Below are positions 9,149 through 16,927 of a stretch of DNA of 64,000 nt, one piece after another. Source of the DNA: Streptomyces avidinii (GTDB taxonomy: Bacteria > Actinomycetota > Actinomycetes > Streptomycetales > Streptomycetaceae); NCBI RefSeq assembly GCF_014650695.1, contig NZ_BMVL01000006.1, positions 248,001 through 312,000 on the forward strand, written 5' to 3'. The notes beneath the pieces were generated by a model, which was not told the origin of the DNA, made no database searches, and saw nothing but the letters and a program-made list of their open reading frames with translations. Within the stretch, counting starts at the first letter, position 1; every line of letters starts with the position of its first letter. Both the position numbers and the translations under genes were made by a program.

Positions 9149-9173
9149 GGATGCACGGGCGGGCAGCGGGTAG
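9149..9173 (+). promoter_or_regulatory. SigB-class promoter candidate for the anti-sigma ATPase
   Basis: GGAT (9149-9152), a 15-nt spacer and GGGTAG (9168-9173) match the GNNT / 14-16 nt / GGGTA layout known for Streptomyces SigB-type promoters except for the last base. A start site about 7 nt downstream would fall at 9180-9181, exactly at a GTG codon. Confidence 0.4.
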
Positions 9174-9180
9174 GCGAACC

Positions 9181-9237
9181 GTGACGAACACCACGAACAC
9201 CACGAACGACACGGACGGCAGAGCCGAAGTGGGGTGA
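9181..9237 (+). CDS. Short 18-codon ORF overlapping the ATPase start (possible leader peptide)
   Basis: GTG 9181 opens an 18-codon Thr/Asn-rich frame (MTNTTNTTNDTDGRAEVG). Its TGA at 9235-9237 overlaps the ATPase GTG (9234) as GTGA. Its start coincides with the predicted transcription start, so it could be translated leaderlessly and re-initiate into the ATPase. Codon 14 is AGA, a very rare arginine codon in this G+C range. Coding status is unproven: the frame could be chance. Confidence 0.35.
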   Translation: MTNTTNTTNDTDGRAEVG

Positions 9238-9719
9238 GGACATTGGCGGTCAAGGCCGTGGGCTGGGCCCGCACGTTTCCGATATCGAGAGGGGTCCGGG
9301 CGGCGCGGCAGTGGACCGCCGGGCACCTCGCCTCGCTGCCTTGGGGCGGCGCGGCCCCGGACACGGTGCATTCCGTACTCCTCAGCGTCTCCGAACTCGT
9401 CACGAATGCCCATCTGCACGCGGTCGGCCCCGCCCACCTCGTGCTGACGTGGGACGGCAGTTGCCTCCACGTGAGCGTCGCCGACTCCGACCCGCATCTG
9501 CCCAGTCCGCGCACGGCAGATGCCGATGGCGACACGGGCGCCACCTCCGGCCGGGGGCTGGGCATCGTCAGCGTCCTCGCCGACTCGTGGGACGTCCACG
9601 CGTGCCACGGCGGCAAGGCGATCACGGCCTGCTTCCGGCCACCGGGGGCGTCCGACCCCCACACCGGCCCTCGGCGGGGCCCGCCGACGACCGGTCCGGG
9701 TGGTGCCCGGCGGTCATGA
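9234..9719 (+). CDS. RsbW-like ATP-binding (anti-sigma type) protein
   Basis: A 161-aa protein with a GHKL/HATPase_c_2 fold: N-box SELVTNAHLHAV, a G1-like ADSDPHLP segment and G2 GRGLGIVSVLAD. Proteins of this class in Streptomyces act as anti-sigma serine kinases or stand-alone ATPases that phosphorylate STAS proteins. The C-terminal 25 residues are Pro/Gly-rich. GTG 9234 was chosen because a possible upstream ORF overlaps it and the N-terminal WARTFPISRGVRAARQW strand follows directly. Its 3' end overlaps the convergent STAS gene by 6 bp, a tempting partner pairing. A SigB-class promoter candidate precedes it. Confidence 0.85.
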   Translation: MRTLAVKAVGWARTFPISRGVRAARQWTAGHLASLPWGGAAPDTVHSVLLSVSELVTNAHLHAVGPAHLVLTWDGSCLHVSVADSDPHLPSPRTADADGDTGATSGRGLGIVSVLADSWDVHACHGGKAITACFRPPGASDPHTGPRRGPPTTGPGGARRS

Positions 9720-10067
9720 GCCGCCGACGGCGTCCTCGACGCTCGGGTGCAGGGAGAGGACCGTATCGGCGCCCGTCAGGGCGAAGAGCCGGCGGAGTTG
9801 CTCGCCGGGGGCCGCGATCCTCAGGGTGGTGAGGTGGTGCAGCCGCAGCAGCAGGTTCAGGAACGACGAGTCGCCGAAGGTGATGGGGCCGGCGTCCAGC
9901 ACGACCAGCCGGTGCCGGTCCGCGGCGGAGGTCAGCGCCGTCTCCAACGGCTCCAGCGTGTCCTGGTCCAGCTCCCCGTGCGCGGTCACCACCCACCCGG
10001 CCCCCGCGGGGTAGCCGTCCCCGACGACGCCTTCGTGGTGGTACGCGTCCCCTGCTCCGGTCGTCAT
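9714..10067 (-). CDS. STAS-domain anti-sigma factor antagonist
   Basis: A 117-aa single-domain STAS protein. Residues 25-115 form the domain with VVTAHGELDQDTLEPL, VVLDAGPITFGDSSFLNLLL and a C-terminal TGADTVLSLHPSVEDAV. Ser67 or Ser68 in GDSSFLNL sits at the usual phosphorylation site of the SpoIIAA/RsbV family. When unphosphorylated, such proteins bind the cognate RsbW-like kinase and free the sigma factor. It is convergent with and overlaps the RsbW-like gene at 9234-9719, and the SigB-type sigma gene starts 219 bp away on the other strand. Confidence 0.88.
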   Translation of the reverse strand: MTTGAGDAYHHEGVVGDGYPAGAGWVVTAHGELDQDTLEPLETALTSAADRHRLVVLDAGPITFGDSSFLNLLLRLHHLTTLRIAAPGEQLRRLFALTGADTVLSLHPSVEDAVGGS

Positions 10068-10285
10068 GTCCGCCTCCCCGGATCGTCACCTGTACGGCCT
10101 CCGGAAGGGAGTATGCCTGTTCGTCAGCCGGGCGCGGACGCCGCGGCCTTGGCATGCACTCCGGGAGCCCGGCACCGCCTCCCGGAGGGCCCGGACAAGA
10201 AAGTTCCCACGCAGGGCGAGTAGGAACGCGAAGTCGGGGCACAAGCGTCCGAGCAGCCGTCAGTCAATCGGGAGGGAACGGCCAC

Positions 10286-11209
10286 ATGTCTCGTTCGGCC
10301 ACCGCCGTCAGCCTCATTCGTGCAACCGACGCGCAGGTCACACCCACTGCGCCCGCCGCCGTGGGAGCACTGCCGCTGGACGGGCCACTGCCCGAGGTGC
10401 AGAACGCGCGGGAGATGGCACCCGCCGACGCGCGTGAGCTCTCGAAGCACTTCTTCGAGCGGCTCCGCGTCCTGGAAGAGGGCACGCGCGAGTACCAGTA
10501 CGCCCGCAACACCCTGATCGAAATGAACCTCTCCCTCGTGCAGTTCGCCGCGCGGCGCTTCCGCGCCCGCGTGCTCGGCGGGGGCCTGGACATGGACGAC
10601 GTGATCCAGGTGGGGACCATCGGTCTCATCAAGGCCATCGACCGCTACGACACCGAGCGCGGGGTCGAGTTCTCCACCCTCGCCCTCCCTTACATCATCG
10701 GTGAGATAAAGCGCTATTTCCGTGACACGACCTGGGCCGTGCACGTGCCGCGCCGGCTCCAGGAGCTGCGTACGGAGCTGGCCAAGGCCCAGGAGTCGCT
10801 GACCGACGTCCTGGGCCGGGCCCCGACGGTCAAGGAGGTCGCCGAGCACCTCGAGCTGACCGAGGAGCAGGTCATCGACGGGCTCGTCGCCGCCAACGGG
10901 TACACGAGCGGCTCCTTGGACACCGGCGCCGACAGCGACGAGCCGTCGACGACGAACCGGACGATGCGCCCGCTGGCGGACCGGCTCGGCGACGTCGACC
11001 CCGCCATGGAACTCTTCGAGGATTTCCACACCCTCGCCCCCCTGCTGGAGCAGCTGGACGAACGCGACCGGCTGATCCTGCGGATGCGCTTCGGCGATGA
11101 GAAGACCCAGGCGGAGATCGGTACCGAGCTGGGCATCTCGCAGATGCAGGTCTCGCGTCTGCTGTCGCGGACCCTGGCCCGGCTGCGCGCCGGAATGCTC
11201 ACGGTGTAG
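10286..11209 (+). CDS. SigB/SigF/SigG-family RNA polymerase sigma factor (paralog 1)
   Basis: A 307-aa sigma70-family group 3 factor. Region 2 spans about 75-150 (NTLIEMNLSLVQFAARRF, DDVIQVGTIGLIKAIDRYD, IGEIKRYFRDTTWAV). Region 3 follows VPRRLQELRTELAKA, and the region 4 helix-turn-helix is TQAEIGTELGISQMQVSRLL near the C-terminus. ATG 10286 has an upstream GGGAGGGAA ribosome-binding site at good spacing. It heads a likely operon: the STAS gene starts 8 bp after its stop, followed by the MEDS-ATPase. Family members direct general and osmotic stress or developmental transcription under partner-switch control. Confidence 0.93.
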   Translation: MSRSATAVSLIRATDAQVTPTAPAAVGALPLDGPLPEVQNAREMAPADARELSKHFFERLRVLEEGTREYQYARNTLIEMNLSLVQFAARRFRARVLGGGLDMDDVIQVGTIGLIKAIDRYDTERGVEFSTLALPYIIGEIKRYFRDTTWAVHVPRRLQELRTELAKAQESLTDVLGRAPTVKEVAEHLELTEEQVIDGLVAANGYTSGSLDTGADSDEPSTTNRTMRPLADRLGDVDPAMELFEDFHTLAPLLEQLDERDRLILRMRFGDEKTQAEIGTELGISQMQVSRLLSRTLARLRAGMLTV

Positions 11210-11217
11210 GCAGCGCC

Positions 11218-11670
11218 ATGCCCTCACCGCCCTCACCGCACCGGGACGACGGATCCGTCCCGCCCGCCGGCGTGCAGCAGCCCTACGACGCCGATGCGGC
11301 GTGGGCGGACGCCGTCGTACGGTGCACGGCCGACGGCACGGGCGGGCGTACGGGCACGGCGCCGTCGCTGACCGCCCGGCCGCTGCGCGACCGTCCCGGT
11401 GCCCGGCTCAGCGGCAGTTGCGACCTCGACACCCGGCCGATCCTGAGCGCGGCGCTCGGCGTCGTCACCCGGATCCCCGGCCCGGTCGTCCACCTCGACC
11501 TCTCCGCCGTGGGCTTCCTCGACGCGGCCGCCGTCGCGGCGCTGGTGCAGGCGAACGCCACGGTTGCCGGTCAGGGGCGTCGCCTGCTGCTCCACCACCC
11601 GCCATACTCGCTCCGCAAGGTAGTGGAGATGTTCCCGGACGAATGTGCCGCGCTGGAGGTCGCAGCATGA
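11218..11670 (+). CDS. STAS-like antagonist lacking the phosphorylatable Ser/Thr
   Basis: A 150-aa protein: a disordered 50-residue N-terminus, then a STAS fold (LRDRPGARLSGSCDLDTRPIL, VVHLDLSAVGFLDAAAVAALV, RLLLHHPPYSLRKVVEMF). At the site where phosphorylated homologues carry D-S-S or D-S-T, this protein has Asp102-Ala103-Ala104, so it should not be switchable by RsbW-type phosphorylation. It sits 8 bp after the sigma gene, and its stop overlaps the next start as ATGA at 11667-11670, implying coupled synthesis with the MEDS-ATPase. It may be a constitutive binder or a structural partner (inference). Confidence 0.8.
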   Translation: MPSPPSPHRDDGSVPPAGVQQPYDADAAWADAVVRCTADGTGGRTGTAPSLTARPLRDRPGARLSGSCDLDTRPILSAALGVVTRIPGPVVHLDLSAVGFLDAAAVAALVQANATVAGQGRRLLLHHPPYSLRKVVEMFPDECAALEVAA

Positions 11671-12635
11671 TCAACCATCCTGCGGCCGACGCCCCCGGGG
11701 CCTTCGTCCACCCTGCCCTCTTCTACCGGGGCCCGGCCGATTACCTGGCGGGCGTCGGAGGGTTCGTACGGGCCGCCCTGACGGCCGACGAGCCGGTACT
11801 CGTGGCCGTGCCCGGTCCGCGACTGGAGGCGCTGCGCGAGAGCCTCGGCGGCGACGCGGCCAAGGTCACCTGGACGGACATGACGCAGTCGGGCCGCAAT
11901 CCGGGCCGCATCCTGGCGACCCTGCAGGAGTTCGCCGACCGGCACGAGGACCGGCCCGCCCGGATCGTCGGCGAGCCGATCTGGCCCGGCCGGTCGCAGG
12001 CCGAGGTCCTGGAGGCCACGCGGCACGAGGCCCTCATCAACACCGCCTTCGCGGGGCGGCCGGCGAGCGTCCTGTGCCCGTACGACGTCCTCGGCGTGCC
12101 CGCCGCGGTGGTGAACGACGCCCGGCGCACCCATCCGGTGGTGATGGAGGAGGGCAGGGTCCGGGTCAGCCCGGACCACGTCGACGCGGCCGTGGTCGGC
12201 GCCGACTGCGACCGTCCCCTGCCCGAGCCCCACGGCGGTGCGCCCTCGTTCGCGTACGCCCACGGGGAGCTGGGTGAGGTGCGCGCGTACGCCGAGGCCT
12301 GGGCCCGCGGCACCGCCCTGAGCGCGGCGCGGCGCGGCGACCTCGTCCTCGCGGTCAGCGAGGCCGCCGCCAACTCCCTCGCCCACGGGGGCGGGCGCGG
12401 CTCACTGCGGCTGTGGAGCACGGTCGACTCGGGCCCGGGCAGGGGTGCAGGGGTCGTGGCGGAGATCCGCGACGCGGGCCGGCTGACGGACCCGCTGGCG
12501 GGACGCCGCCGTCCCGCCCTGGCCTCCGTCAACGGCGGCCGCGGCCTGTGGATGATCCACCAGCTGTGCGACCTGGTCGAGATCCGCGCCTCGGACAGCG
12601 GCCTCACCCTGAGACTGCACATGGCCACGTCCTGA
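11667..12635 (+). CDS. MEDS-domain / RsbW-like ATPase fusion sensor
   Basis: A 322-aa two-domain protein. The N-terminal half (about 15-170; HPALFYRGPADYLAGVGGFV, EPVLVAVPGP, WPGRSQAEVLEATRHEALIN, CPYDV) matches the MEDS sensory domain found in DcmR-type regulators. The C-terminal half (about 200-320) is a HATPase_c_2 domain with N-box LAVSEAAANSLAHGG, G1-like AEIRDAGRLTDPL and G2 NGGRGLWMIHQLCD. This suggests a sensor that directly modulates an anti-sigma-type ATPase. It overlaps the phospho-null STAS gene by 4 bp and follows the sigma gene in the same operon. Confidence 0.86.
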   Translation: MINHPAADAPGAFVHPALFYRGPADYLAGVGGFVRAALTADEPVLVAVPGPRLEALRESLGGDAAKVTWTDMTQSGRNPGRILATLQEFADRHEDRPARIVGEPIWPGRSQAEVLEATRHEALINTAFAGRPASVLCPYDVLGVPAAVVNDARRTHPVVMEEGRVRVSPDHVDAAVVGADCDRPLPEPHGGAPSFAYAHGELGEVRAYAEAWARGTALSAARRGDLVLAVSEAAANSLAHGGGRGSLRLWSTVDSGPGRGAGVVAEIRDAGRLTDPLAGRRRPALASVNGGRGLWMIHQLCDLVEIRASDSGLTLRLHMATS

Positions 12636-12748
12636 GGGACCGGCGGTCCCCTAGACTGTCACGGACACGCTCGGTGTCCTCGGCCCCACGGGGCCCGGAC
12701 CGGTCCCGCGAACGCGGCCGGCGTCAACGGTGGGGGTGAGAGACCACA

Positions 12749-13213
12749 GTGGAAACGATCGGGCCGGAAACCGGCGATCGGCGGCCTGCAGGGCCTTCCA
12801 TAGCACGGCAGCGCCGCCGCCTGGCCCTTTCGGGCGTACGCGGCCACGTGGCCAAGGGCCGTGACTTCACGCGCCAGGCACTGGTGGACTGGGGCTGGGA
12901 CGGGACCGAGACGTCCGAGGACGTCCTGCTCCTCGTGTCCGAGCTGCTCACCAACGCGGCACTGCACGCGGGTGGTTGCGTCGAGCTCGTGGTCTCGGCC
13001 GGCGAGGACCTGCGGATCGAGGTCTTCGACGGCACGACGACCCTGCCGCGCCGCCACCCGTCGCCGCAGCGGGGCCTCCCCGGCGGCCACGGCCTCTACA
13101 TCGTGGAGCGTCTCTCCGATCGCTGGGGCACCCGCACCCACGAGAACGGCAAGGCCGTCTGGGCCGAGATCGACGCGTCCCGGCTGACCTCGGGCAGGCC
13201 CACGAGCCGGTGA
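12749..13213 (+). CDS. RsbW-like ATP-binding protein (paralog of the one at 40400)
   Basis: A 154-aa HATPase_c_2 protein with the anti-sigma pattern: RDFTRQALVDWGWDG, N-box LLVSELLTNAALHAGG, G1 IEVFDGTTTLP and G2 GLPGGHGLYIVERLSDRWG, ending in AVWAEID. It is a close paralog of the protein at 40400-40882, including the start (METIGPETGDR against MRTIGADTGER). GTG 12749 is supported by that alignment and by an upstream GGGGGTGAGAG. It lies 113 bp after the MEDS-ATPase, probably as a separate unit or the distal operon gene. Confidence 0.87.
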   Translation: METIGPETGDRRPAGPSIARQRRRLALSGVRGHVAKGRDFTRQALVDWGWDGTETSEDVLLLVSELLTNAALHAGGCVELVVSAGEDLRIEVFDGTTTLPRRHPSPQRGLPGGHGLYIVERLSDRWGTRTHENGKAVWAEIDASRLTSGRPTSR

Positions 13214-13292
13214 CCCGGCCGCTCCGTCCCCCGTACGCGCCCGTGGCCGCGTACGGGAGCTTCATCCCGCGGTACGGGGGCAGGCGCGCGGT

Positions 13293-13415
13293 ATGACATC
13301 TCATGCGCTCACCTCCCTGGCCCTGACCCCGGCCCCCGGCCCCGCCTGGCTCCACCTGATCGTGATCGCGTTCGCCCTGCTCGTCCTCGTCAGCAGCCTG
13401 GCCCGGCACCGGTAG
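13293..13415 (+). CDS. Possible 40-aa single-span membrane protein
   Basis: ATG 13293 opens a 40-codon frame with a Pro/Thr-rich N-terminus (TPAPGPAW), one strong hydrophobic helix (LHLIVIAFALLVLVSSLA) and a basic end (RHR). Codon use is G/C at third positions like the neighbours. Small one-helix proteins of this type are frequent in actinomycetes, but no family can be named and the ribosome-binding site is weak. Confidence 0.4.
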   Translation: MTSHALTSLALTPAPGPAWLHLIVIAFALLVLVSSLARHR

Positions 13416-13483
13416 GCATCCGCACACCGGGGCACAAGCGCAGGAGTCCGTGGACTCGGCAGGCCCGGGAAGGGAGCAACACC

Positions 13484-14860
13484 ATGACAGCTGTGGCACG
13501 TCCGAGGATTCTCGTGGTGGGTGCGGGATTCGCCGGTGTGGAGTGCGTACGCCGCCTGGAGCGGCGGCTCTCCCCCACCGAGGCGGAGATCACCCTCGTC
13601 ACCCCGTCCTCCTTCCAGCTCTACCTGCCGCTGCTTCCGCAGGTGGCCGCAGGGGTGCTGACTCCGCAGTCCATCGCCGTGTCACTGCGCCGCAGCCGCC
13701 GGCACCGGACCCACATCGTGCCCGGCGGCGTCGTCGGCGTGGACACCCGGGCGAAGGTGTGCGTCGTACGGAAGATCTCGGGCGAGCTGACCCCCCGGGC
13801 CTACGACCATCTGGTGCTGGCCCCGGGCAGCGTCACCCGTTCCTTCGACATCCCGGGTCTTGCCGAGCACGCCCGCGGCATGAAGACCCTCGCCGAGGCC
13901 GCGCACCTGCGCGATCACGTCATCGCGCAGCTCGATCTCGCGGACGCCTGCGAGGACGAGGCGGAGCGGGCGGCGCGGCTCTGCTTCGTCGTCGTGGGCG
14001 GCGGCTACGCCGGCACCGAGACGGCGGCCTGCCTTCAACGGCTCACCCACCACGCGGTGCGGCGCTACCCGCGGCTGGACCCGCGGCAGATCCGCTGGCA
14101 CCTCGTGGACATCGCCCCCACCTTGATGCCCGAACTCGGCGAGGCGCTGGGCAGGTCCGCCCTGGAGGTGCTGGGGCGGCGGGGCATCGAGGTCTCGCTC
14201 GGCGTGTCCGTCGCGAAGGCCGGGCCGGACGAGGTCACCCTCACCGACGGCCGCGTCCTGCGCAGCCGCACCCTGATCTGGACCGCCGGAGTGGCCGCCA
14301 GTCCGCTCATCGCCACGCTGGAGGCCGACACCGATCGCGGGCGGCTCGTGGTCGCCCCCGACCTGACGGTGCCGGGCCTCCCGGGAGTCCTCGCGCTCGG
14401 CGACGCGGCCGCGGTGCCCGACCTCGCCGCGGGTGCGGACGGGGCGGTCTGCCCGCCCACCGCCCAGCATGCGCAGCGGCAGGGGCGCACGGCCGCCGAC
14501 AACCTCATCGCGACCCTGCGGCACCAGGCGCTTCGGCCCTATCGACACAAGGATCTCGGGCTCGTGGTGGACCTGGGCGGACGCGACGGCGTCTCCAGGC
14601 CGCTCGGCATCGAGCTGCGCGGCCTGCCCGCGCAGGCGGTGGCCCGGGGATACCACTGGGCGGCGCTGCGCACCAATGTGGCGAGGACGAGGGTGGCGAC
14701 GAACTGGCTGCTCAACGCGGTCGCGGGCGACGACTTCGTGCGGACGGGCTTCCAGGCGTGGCGACCGCCGACGCTGCGGGAGTTCGAGCACACGGACGCG
14801 TACCTGACGCCCGAACAGGTCCGGGCGCACACGGCCCCGCTGCGCACGGGCCTCACCTAG
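13484..14860 (+). CDS. NDH-2-type FAD-dependent NAD(P)H dehydrogenase
   Basis: A 458-aa flavoprotein of the type II NADH dehydrogenase/pyridine nucleotide-disulfide oxidoreductase family. The FAD-binding Rossmann motif ILVVGAGFAGVECVRRLE is at residues 9-26. SFQLYLPLLPQVAAGVL matches the family's substrate-side loop, a second Rossmann GGGYAGTETA near 172 binds NAD(P)H, and LALGDAAAVPD near 304 closes the FAD site. A basic, amphipathic C-terminus (RTNVARTRVATNWLLNAVAG) is consistent with peripheral membrane attachment. It would pass electrons from NADH to quinone without proton pumping. A GGGAAGGGAG precedes the start. Confidence 0.9.
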   Translation: MTAVARPRILVVGAGFAGVECVRRLERRLSPTEAEITLVTPSSFQLYLPLLPQVAAGVLTPQSIAVSLRRSRRHRTHIVPGGVVGVDTRAKVCVVRKISGELTPRAYDHLVLAPGSVTRSFDIPGLAEHARGMKTLAEAAHLRDHVIAQLDLADACEDEAERAARLCFVVVGGGYAGTETAACLQRLTHHAVRRYPRLDPRQIRWHLVDIAPTLMPELGEALGRSALEVLGRRGIEVSLGVSVAKAGPDEVTLTDGRVLRSRTLIWTAGVAASPLIATLEADTDRGRLVVAPDLTVPGLPGVLALGDAAAVPDLAAGADGAVCPPTAQHAQRQGRTAADNLIATLRHQALRPYRHKDLGLVVDLGGRDGVSRPLGIELRGLPAQAVARGYHWAALRTNVARTRVATNWLLNAVAGDDFVRTGFQAWRPPTLREFEHTDAYLTPEQVRAHTAPLRTGLT

Positions 14861-14902
14861 GAACCGGGTGCTGGAGCGGCGTCCACGGGGTATCCGCGGA
14901 GC

Positions 14903-15565
14903 ATGGAAACCTCTTCGGATCGGCCGGGCGCCGCACGGCGCCCGTGGTGGGCGAGGATCGCCGTGGGCGTGGTGGTGGTCGTGGTGCTCATCGTGCTCGT
15001 CGGGCGCTTCAGCCCGATTCCGGGACTCGGCGCACTGTTCGGCGGGAAGACGCATGACCGCTCGGGTCCGGCGCTGCTCAAGTCGTTGCAGGACATGCAC
15101 CGTTACGAAGCCGCCGTCGGCAACTTCCAGGTCGTCGTGGACCTGGAGAAGGATGCGGCGTTCCTGCCGGACGCGATCCGCGGAACCCGCACGTTGTACG
15201 TGGGTGCCGGCTCGGTCAGCGGCTACGTGGACCTGGGCGGGCTGGGCGAGCGGAGCGTCATGGTGAACGGGGACCGCACACAGGCCACGATCCGGCTGCC
15301 GCGCCCGGTGCTGGGAGCAGCCGCGCTGGACCCGAACCGTTCGTACGCGGTGTCGAAGCAGCGCGGCCTGCTGGACCGGCTCGGTGATCTCTTCTCCGAC
15401 AACCCGGCCGGTGAGCAGGCCGTCCAGAAGCTCGCCGCGCAGCACATCGACGAGGCGGCCCGCGACAGCGGCCTCGCGGAGCGCGCCGAGAAGAACACGA
15501 CGGCGATGCTGGAGGGGCTGCTGCACTCCCTCGGCTTCCGCACGGTGAACGTCAGCTACGGGTGA
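14903..15565 (+). CDS. DUF4230 membrane-anchored protein
   Basis: A 220-aa protein with a basic N-terminus and one transmembrane helix (ARIAVGVVVVVVLIVLVGRF, about 22-41), followed by an extracellular domain. The segment LLKSLQDMHRYEAAVGNFQV, the Gly-rich VGAGSVSGYVDLGG and AQHIDEAARDSGLAERAEKN identify the DUF4230 family. The function is unknown. It starts 42 bp after the dehydrogenase gene and may be co-transcribed. A strong hairpin terminator follows at 15679. Confidence 0.82.
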   Translation: METSSDRPGAARRPWWARIAVGVVVVVVLIVLVGRFSPIPGLGALFGGKTHDRSGPALLKSLQDMHRYEAAVGNFQVVVDLEKDAAFLPDAIRGTRTLYVGAGSVSGYVDLGGLGERSVMVNGDRTQATIRLPRPVLGAAALDPNRSYAVSKQRGLLDRLGDLFSDNPAGEQAVQKLAAQHIDEAARDSGLAERAEKNTTAMLEGLLHSLGFRTVNVSYG

Positions 15566-15678
15566 GGGCCGCGGTCCGGGACGGCCCGGAAGCCGCCGGC
15601 CGCCGGGCCCGGCAGGGAGCGACCGAAAAATTTCATCGCTTCTGTTTGAGCCCTCGATTGGGGGTCATACGCGTGGTG

Positions 15679-15718
15679 TCGGCGAGTCGCCGTTTCGAGC
15701 GGGGCGGCGACTCGCCGA
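15679..15718. terminator. Bidirectional 14-bp perfect hairpin
   Basis: Arms 15679-15692 and 15705-15718 (TCGGCGAGTCGCCG and its complement) flank a 12-nt loop between the convergent DUF4230 and flavin-reductase-like genes. There is no T tract, as usual in this G+C range. The preceding 15628-15665 is unusually A/T-rich. Confidence 0.8.
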
Positions 15719-15820
15719 GATCCGTGGCCGCACGCCGGTGTTCCGTCCCCCCGGACACCGCGTGCGGCCGCGGTCCTGTGCGGTTTCCCGCGTCCCCACG
15801 TTTCTAAGGAAAACAGCTGG

Positions 15821-16318
15821 TCAGGCAGGGTGTCCGGGGTCGATCTCCTGGACGTCCGTGTACCTCATCGAGGCCGGCTCGCCGCGGGCCGGTGCGCAGA
15901 CCTCGGTCGGCGCCAGGAGGAAGCCCTCGTGGTCGCCGCCGTCGAGGCGCGTCTCGATCCGGCCGACGAACCATGCGCGGGCCCCGGTCAGCACGGGGCT
16001 GCCGTCGGCGCCGGGCCGCCAGTCCACCCGGGCGAACTTGTCCACCTCGTCGCCCGTCTCGCCGCCGAACAGCTCGGCCAGCGGCTGCCGGCCGCGATCG
16101 AGGACGTGCACCGCCAGGTGTGTGGCTCCGCGAGCCACCCGGTACGTGTGGTTCTCCCTGGACAACCACACCACGAAGCGCGGCGGCCGGATCGAGCACT
16201 GCGAGGCGAAGCCCACGAGACACCCCGACCGCTCGCACCCGGCCTCCACCGTCACCACGTACACGGGGCCGTTCAGGACCTCGGCGAATGCGCCGAGGTC
16301 GAGGTCCGTCGGTGTCAT
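15821..16318 (-). CDS. Flavin reductase-like FMN-binding protein
   Basis: A 165-aa split-barrel protein of the flavin reductase-like/NADH:FMN oxidoreductase family. The motif order GPVYVVTVEAGCERSGCLVG, FASQCSIRPPRFVVWLS, ENHTYRVA, HLAVHVLDRG and FGGETGDEVDKF matches the flavin-binding half of this fold. It could reduce FMN/FAD for a partner oxygenase, but none is adjacent. ATG 16318 has a GGGAG site six bases upstream. It is convergent with DUF4230 and divergent from the SRPBCC gene. Confidence 0.85.
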   Translation of the reverse strand: MTPTDLDLGAFAEVLNGPVYVVTVEAGCERSGCLVGFASQCSIRPPRFVVWLSRENHTYRVARGATHLAVHVLDRGRQPLAELFGGETGDEVDKFARVDWRPGADGSPVLTGARAWFVGRIETRLDGGDHEGFLLAPTEVCAPARGEPASMRYTDVQEIDPGHPA

Positions 16319-16389
16319 GACCGCTCCCGCCTGCCGCTCTCTTCGCCCCTGCCGGGCACCTGCCCCCGCAGCCGGCGCCCAACCGCGGC

Positions 16390-16414
16390 GCATGGGGCGC
16401 CCGGGGCCGGGTAG
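16390..16414 (+). promoter_or_regulatory. SigB-class promoter candidate
   Basis: GCAT (16390-16393), a 15-nt spacer and GGGTAG (16409-16414). It is the same G(C/G)AT / 15 / GGGTAG form as the elements at 9149 and 48657. The predicted leader to the SRPBCC gene is about 50 nt. Confidence 0.33.
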
Positions 16415-16472
16415 CCGGGCCCTGAAGGGTCCTCGCAGGACGGGGGCCGCGAACGGTACCGAAAGGATGCGC

Positions 16473-16922
16473 ATGTCGCACGTCGAGGAGTACGTCGAGG
16501 TCAACGTTCCGGTACGCACGGCCTACAACCAGTGGACGCAGTTCGAGGAGTTCCCCGCCTTCATGGAGGGGGTCGAACGCATCGATCAGCGCACCGACAC
16601 GCTCACCCACTGGGTGACCAACGTGAACGGTGTGCAGCGCGAGTTCGATGCGCAGATCACCGAGCAGCTCCCGGACCGGCGCGTCGCGTGGATGACGGTC
16701 GACGGGGAGACGCGTCAGGCCGGACTGGTCGTCTTTCAACCGATCGACGCGACCACCACCAAGGTCGTGCTGCACATGAACTGGGTGCCCGAGGGGCTGG
16801 CCGAGAGCGCCGCCGACAAGCTCGGCTTCGTCAAGCGCCAGGTCGCGGGCGACCTGAAGCGGTTCAAGATGTACATCGAGTCGCGCGGCGTCGCGACCGG
16901 TGCCTGGCGCGGCGAGGTCTGA
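16473..16922 (+). CDS. SRPBCC / polyketide cyclase-dehydrase-like protein
   Basis: A 149-aa START-like (SRPBCC) protein: SHVEEYVEVNVPVRTAYNQW, TQFEEFPAFMEGVERI and the C-terminal helix DLKRFKMYIESRG form the coenzyme Q-binding/cyclase-like fold that binds hydrophobic ligands. Stand-alone copies of this subtype are common in actinomycete stress loci, and the ligand is unknown. ATG 16473 was chosen over the in-frame ATG 16467 because GAAAGGA then lies at proper distance. The DUF1206 gene begins 5 bp after its stop, so the two are probably one transcript. Confidence 0.84.
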   Translation: MSHVEEYVEVNVPVRTAYNQWTQFEEFPAFMEGVERIDQRTDTLTHWVTNVNGVQREFDAQITEQLPDRRVAWMTVDGETRQAGLVVFQPIDATTTKVVLHMNWVPEGLAESAADKLGFVKRQVAGDLKRFKMYIESRGVATGAWRGEV

Positions 16923-16927
16923 GCCCG

